From CAZVYS01 sp964630755 (GTDB lineage: Bacteria > Patescibacteriota > Microgenomatia > UBA1400 > CG1-02-47-37), in contig CAZVYS010000016.1 of the NCBI GenBank assembly GCA_964630755.1, positions 1-22,197 of the forward strand: a DNA stretch of 22,197 bases, read 5' to 3'. Shown here in pieces: positions 19,963 through 22,197 of this stretch (the first letter of the stretch is position 1; each line of letters starts with the position of its first letter). The position numbers and the translations under genes were made by a program. The notes below the pieces were generated by a model. It was not told where the DNA came from and searched no databases. It saw nothing but the letters and a program-made list of their open reading frames with translations.

Positions 19963-21095
19963 AAAAGATAATTACATACTTAGTAACGATCGTTACTTTA
20001 TATGTAATGTTGATATTGTCATCATCAGGATTACAGGCTCAAGAAAAAGTGGTGATCGAGTTTTTCTACACAACTACTTGCCCGTATTGTATTAAGATGA
20101 AGCCTTTTTTGATTAATTTGGCCAATCAGTATGAGCAAGTAGAGTTAAAAGACTATGTAATTAGTAGGCCAGAAAACAGAGAGCTATGGGAGAAGCGTGG
20201 TCAAGATCTTGGGGTACGAGTGGGCAGTGTGCCGTTTACGATTATTGGAGATAAGTACTGGACTGGATTTCAAGAAGAAACAATTGGCAAAGAGATTGAG
20301 CAGGTAGTTCTGGGTTTAGTGGGCGAGCAGGTCGAAGAGAAAGTTGAGGAGGGAGTGGTTAAGTTGCCGGTTTTTGGCAAAGTTAACTGGCAGACAATGT
20401 CGCTGCCTTTGTTAACTTTAGTGATAGCAGCTGTGGATGGATTTAACCCTTGTGCTATGTGGACTCTTTTGTTTTTGATATCGCTATTACTAGGAATGAA
20501 AGATAAACGAAGAATGTGGCTACTAGGAATTAGTTTTATCTTGGCCTCAGGAGTAGTTTATTACCTATTTATGGCGGCTTGGCTTAATGCCTTTTTGATT
20601 ATTGGAGTGACTAAATGGATCAGAATTGTGATTGGAGCTTTTGCAGTATTAGCTGGTGGTTGGAGCTTTTATCAGTGGTTCAGCAATAGAGATGGCGGGT
20701 GTATTACAGAAGATAGTGACAAGCGAAAAAAGATTTTTTCGCAACTTAAAGAGGTGGTAAATAATAAAAAATTATTGCTGGCGGTGGTTGGGGTAATGGG
20801 CTTGGCAGTAGCGGTTAATATGGTTGAGCTAGCTTGCAGTGCAGGTTTGCCGGCGGTTTATACCAAGGCTTTGACTATGGCAGATTTACCGAGTTACCAG
20901 TACTACTTGTATTTACTAGGGTATATTTTTATTTTTATGTTGGATGATATGTTGGTGTTTACAATTGCTATGCTAAGTTTTAAAGCGGTAGGGATAGAAA
21001 GTAAGTATGTGAATATTTCAAGACTTATTGGTGGAGTGGTGATGTTGTGGATTGGCTACGCGATGTTGTTCCGACCAGAGTGGCTGACGTTTTAG
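19959..21095 (+). CDS. Thioredoxin/glutaredoxin domain fused to a CcdA/DsbD-like membrane domain
   Basis: A 378-residue protein. Residues 1-28 form a signal or anchor segment. An extracytoplasmic thioredoxin-like domain follows (about 30-120), with CPYC at 41-44 and cis-Pro in SVPFTI (Pro92). After a short acidic linker come about six membrane helices (from about 148) of the CcdA/DsbD type. Their paired cysteines are Cys165 in GFNPCAMWTL and Cys293 in ELACSAGLP, the residues that pass electrons across the membrane in this family. The domain order is reversed relative to E. coli DsbD, whose thioredoxin domain is C-terminal. It overlaps the small thioredoxin gene and abuts tRNA-Ala tail to tail. 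Confidence 0.92.
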   Translation: MKKIITYLVTIVTLYVMLILSSSGLQAQEKVVIEFFYTTTCPYCIKMKPFLINLANQYEQVELKDYVISRPENRELWEKRGQDLGVRVGSVPFTIIGDKYWTGFQEETIGKEIEQVVLGLVGEQVEEKVEEGVVKLPVFGKVNWQTMSLPLLTLVIAAVDGFNPCAMWTLLFLISLLLGMKDKRRMWLLGISFILASGVVYYLFMAAWLNAFLIIGVTKWIRIVIGAFAVLAGGWSFYQWFSNRDGGCITEDSDKRKKIFSQLKEVVNNKKLLLAVVGVMGLAVAVNMVELACSAGLPAVYTKALTMADLPSYQYYLYLLGYIFIFMLDDMLVFTIAMLSFKAVGIESKYVNISRLIGGVVMLWIGYAMLFRPEWLTF

Positions 21096-21168
21096 TGGAC
21101 CCGAGGGGGATCGAACCCCTGACCTTCTGTATGCCATACAGATACTCTACCAGCTGAGCTACGAGCCC
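21096..21168 (-). tRNA. tRNA-Ala (anticodon GGC)
   Basis: Acceptor GGGCTCG pairs with CGGGTCC and includes the G3-U70 identity pair of alanine tRNAs. Anticodon stem TCTGT/ACAGA with loop ATGGCAT gives anticodon GGC; the T-arm TTCGATC is intact. The discriminator is A, and the next bases are CTA, so CCA is not encoded, unlike the tRNA-Trp in this window. It starts 6 nt after the rpmG stop and is probably cut from an rpmG-tRNA transcript. Confidence 0.96.
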
Positions 21169-21174
21169 TATTAA

Positions 21175-21348
21175 TTATTTCAACTTAGTTGATTCTTTGT
21201 GTGGAGTGTGTTTGCGGCACCTTTTGCAGTATTTTTTTAGTTCTAGTTTTCCCTCGGTGTTAGTGCGGTTTTTTTGAGAGATATAGTTTTGAGATTTGCA
21301 GGTTTGACAAACAAATGCAATTAGAATTCTTGGTCCTTTTTTAGCCAT
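21175..21348 (-). CDS. rpmG: 50S ribosomal protein L33
   Basis: A 57-residue protein starting MAKKGPRILIAFVCQTCKSQNY, with the zinc-ribbon pairs CQTC (14-17) and CKRC (41-44) and a basic tail ending KHTPHKESTKLK. Length and layout match L33 of the zinc-binding type. In many bacteria rpmG lies just before secE-nusG; here it is more than 14 kb away and is followed after 6 nt by tRNA-Ala. A promoter with TTGATT, 17 bp and TAATAT lies on the minus strand, its -10 ending 7 nt before the ATG, giving a near-leaderless transcript. Confidence 0.94.
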   Translation of the reverse strand: MAKKGPRILIAFVCQTCKSQNYISQKNRTNTEGKLELKKYCKRCRKHTPHKESTKLK

Positions 21349-21355
21349 ATGGGAG

Positions 21356-21384
21356 ATATTATCAAAAATTTGTTATTTAATCAA
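21356..21384 (-). promoter_or_regulatory. rpmG-tRNA-Ala promoter
   Basis: On the minus strand: TTGATT (21384-21379), 17 bp, TAATAT (21361-21356), ending 7 nt before the rpmG ATG. An overlapping GATAAT (21363-21358) is an alternative -10. Confidence 0.5.
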
Positions 21385-21574
21385 TTTGGAGCGTATATAC
21401 GAAGACGCTCGAACGTACTTTTTAAGTAAGTAAACATATTCTACCTGATTAGTCTTCAATTTAACAGAGGCGATAGTTCGGCCGACATCGCGGGTGGGTG
21501 GCATGGATGGTGATGAGTGTAGCATGGACACTGATCAATAGTGATGGTTTAAACTAACCCTGTTTATTTAACCT

Positions 21575-21600
21575 AAAAAGGGGTATTAAACACCCTTTTA
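21575..21600 (-). terminator. Possible terminator on the minus strand
   Basis: AAAAGGG and CCCTTTT arms around a 10-nt loop, with a run of T at the end on the minus strand. It would end a transcript coming from the palindrome-rich region to its right, for which no gene is evident. Confidence 0.4.
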
Positions 21601-21639
21601 ATGTCTAAGTTAGGCTTTGTTCTGTGTCTAGGTTTAACC

Positions 21640-21714
21640 TTAAGGTCTGACCTTAAAAGGAATTCCCGGCTACAAGCCGAGAAGGGTTCGTCGGCAGACG
21701 AAAGGTCAGACCTT
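21640..21714. repeat. Palindromic module flanked by inverted odd palindromes
   Basis: Left end TTAAGGTC-T-GACCTTAA (21640-21656), right end AAGGTC-A-GACCTT (21702-21714). The central 13 bases of each are exact reverse complements of each other. Between them lie two hairpins, CGGCT-ACA-AGCCG (21667-21679) and TTCGTC-GGCA-GACGAA (21687-21702). It can fold as a cruciform or multi-stem RNA and looks like a small non-autonomous palindromic element. Confidence 0.7.
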
Positions 21715-21968
21715 ATTAGAAAGCGGATACTACTAGTGAAACGCCAACAGTCAGATTGCAAAAAGAGGGATAACATTGGGAAACCATCCATAGCTTAACA
21801 CCCATTACACATAGCAAACACCAAAACATTCAAGCTCCACTTCATACGATCCAATGATGACCCCTACCGCACGTTGGTCTACCCACTGCCCATATCTACC
21901 AAAATTCCCATATTACTCAAACAGTCCAACTCCCACCGCTTGCCTTAAAACCAACCTACCCATAAGCT

Positions 21969-22023
21969 AACTACTGGCGCTTCGCGCCGCCCTCGCTCCA
22001 CTCAGGCTCTGCTCGCGCAACTC
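21969..22023. repeat. GC-rich palindromic repeat, copy A
   Basis: A 55-bp unit beginning with the hairpin GGCGC-TTC-GCGCC (21976-21988), then CCCTCGCTCC and GGCTCTGCTCGCG. It aligns along its whole length with copy B at 22111-22164. Confidence 0.7.
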
Positions 22024-22074
22024 TTCCTATCTCTTTCTAGTTTCCGTCCTTCCCATATTCACCCAACCTACCTT

Positions 22075-22107
22075 AAGTCAAAAGCAGCTCGACTTCTGCT
22101 TTGACTT
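22075..22107. repeat. Long hairpin between the GC-rich repeats
   Basis: AAGTCAAAAGCAG and CTGCTTTGACTT pair over 12 bp with one bulged A around an 8-nt loop. No T-run follows on either strand. Confidence 0.55.
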
Positions 22108-22110
22108 ACT

Positions 22111-22164
22111 AACTGCTGCGCTCCGCGCAGCCCTCACTTCGCTCGGGCTTTGCTCCGCGAACCC
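22111..22164. repeat. GC-rich palindromic repeat, copy B
   Basis: A 54-bp unit with hairpin TGCGC-TCC-GCGCA, then CCCTCACTTCGCTCGGGC and TTTGCTCCGCG, homologous to copy A 142 bp to the left. A separate hairpin, CACCTGC-TTAC-GCAGGTG, follows directly (22164-22181). Confidence 0.7.
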
Positions 22165-22197
22165 ACCTGCTTACGCAGGTGTAAACCAAACATCCTT

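Larger units (their letters stand above)
21349..22197. other. 850-base stretch without a convincing gene, rich in hairpins
   Basis: Only short, unconvincing frames are present. The stretch holds the rpmG promoter, hairpins at 21389-21410 (GAGCGT arms) and 21470-21491 (GCGAT arms around TCGGCCGA), a terminator-like hairpin at 21575-21600, the palindromic module 21640-21714, and the GC-rich repeats from 21969 on. From about 21790 the plus strand is C-rich and G-poor, the opposite of plus-strand genes in this window. This may mean a decayed or non-coding minus-strand transcript. No rRNA, tmRNA, SRP or RNase P signature was recognised. Confidence 0.6.

Noticed and set aside
21573..21791. A 72-codon open frame on the minus strand (and an overlapping plus-strand frame at 21601-21798) in the right-end region
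   Set aside because: Both frames are open mainly because they run through the palindromic module, which reads Arg-Ser-Asp-Leu on either strand. The stop of the minus frame lies in a terminator-like hairpin. No start signals, recognisable domain or protein-like composition.
22112..22195. Short minus-strand frame reaching the right edge
   Set aside because: About 28 codons made mostly of the GC-rich repeat. It could be the tail of a gene beyond the window, but nothing here supports that.
1..22197. CRISPR array, insertion sequence or integrase
   Set aside because: I found no regularly spaced repeats, no transposase or recombinase gene and no inverted-repeat-bounded transposon. The direct repeat at 10058/13408 has no associated recombinase.

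Overview
The window looks like chromosome from an AT-rich member of the Candidate Phyla Radiation (Patescibacteria), most likely the Microgenomates side. This is inferred from ribosomal-gene style, compact genes, lysine-rich extensions on NusG and L1, and many unrecognised helical proteins; no 16S is present to confirm it. TGA is used as an ordinary stop throughout (galU, the sigma factor's upstream neighbour, the GHMP kinase, the GH13 gene), so the recoded TGA=Gly lineages are unlikely.

Left part (1-7.3 kb): a 5'-truncated unknown gene meets a small helix-turn-helix gene tail to tail. A split ribosomal and transcription block follows on the minus strand. secE-nusG-rplK-rplA runs from 7265 to 4908, and rplJ-rplL from 3346 to 2372. 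truB and an unknown gene on the plus strand separate the two halves. Both ribosomal units carry their own promoter and structured leader: a classic L10 leader before rplJ, and a probable L1-binding site plus an intrinsic-terminator hairpin before rplK. A bidirectional terminator ends rplL.

Middle (7.3-13.5 kb): galU, nfo (endonuclease IV), a membrane-anchored alpha/beta hydrolase, a divergent sigma-70 factor and a 707-residue unknown protein, all on the plus strand. The last 32 bp of homology at the 3' end of the hydrolase reappear exactly 3350 bp downstream as a gene-tail remnant, bracketing the sigma factor and the unknown protein.

Right part (13.5-21.1 kb): a methyltransferase, a galactokinase-like GHMP kinase, a GH13 sucrose-phosphorylase-like enzyme and coaBC run on the plus strand. 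A gluconokinase-like gene and tRNA-Trp lie on the minus strand, then a small unknown gene, a thioredoxin-like protein and a thioredoxin-CcdA/DsbD fusion on the plus strand, and tRNA-Ala plus rpmG on the minus strand. The last 850 bases hold no convincing gene but are packed with hairpins and a repeated GC-rich palindromic unit.

Three window-wide patterns stand out. First, most promoters have a -10 box (often TGnTATAAT) ending only 6-13 nt before the start codon, predicting leaderless or nearly leaderless mRNAs; the exceptions are the two autoregulated ribosomal operons. Second, a family of short odd-length palindromes with a one-base centre (core GTC-N-GAC or GTTC-N-GAAC) lies both between and inside genes. 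Third, two tRNA genes sit 4-6 nt from a protein gene in the same transcript direction.
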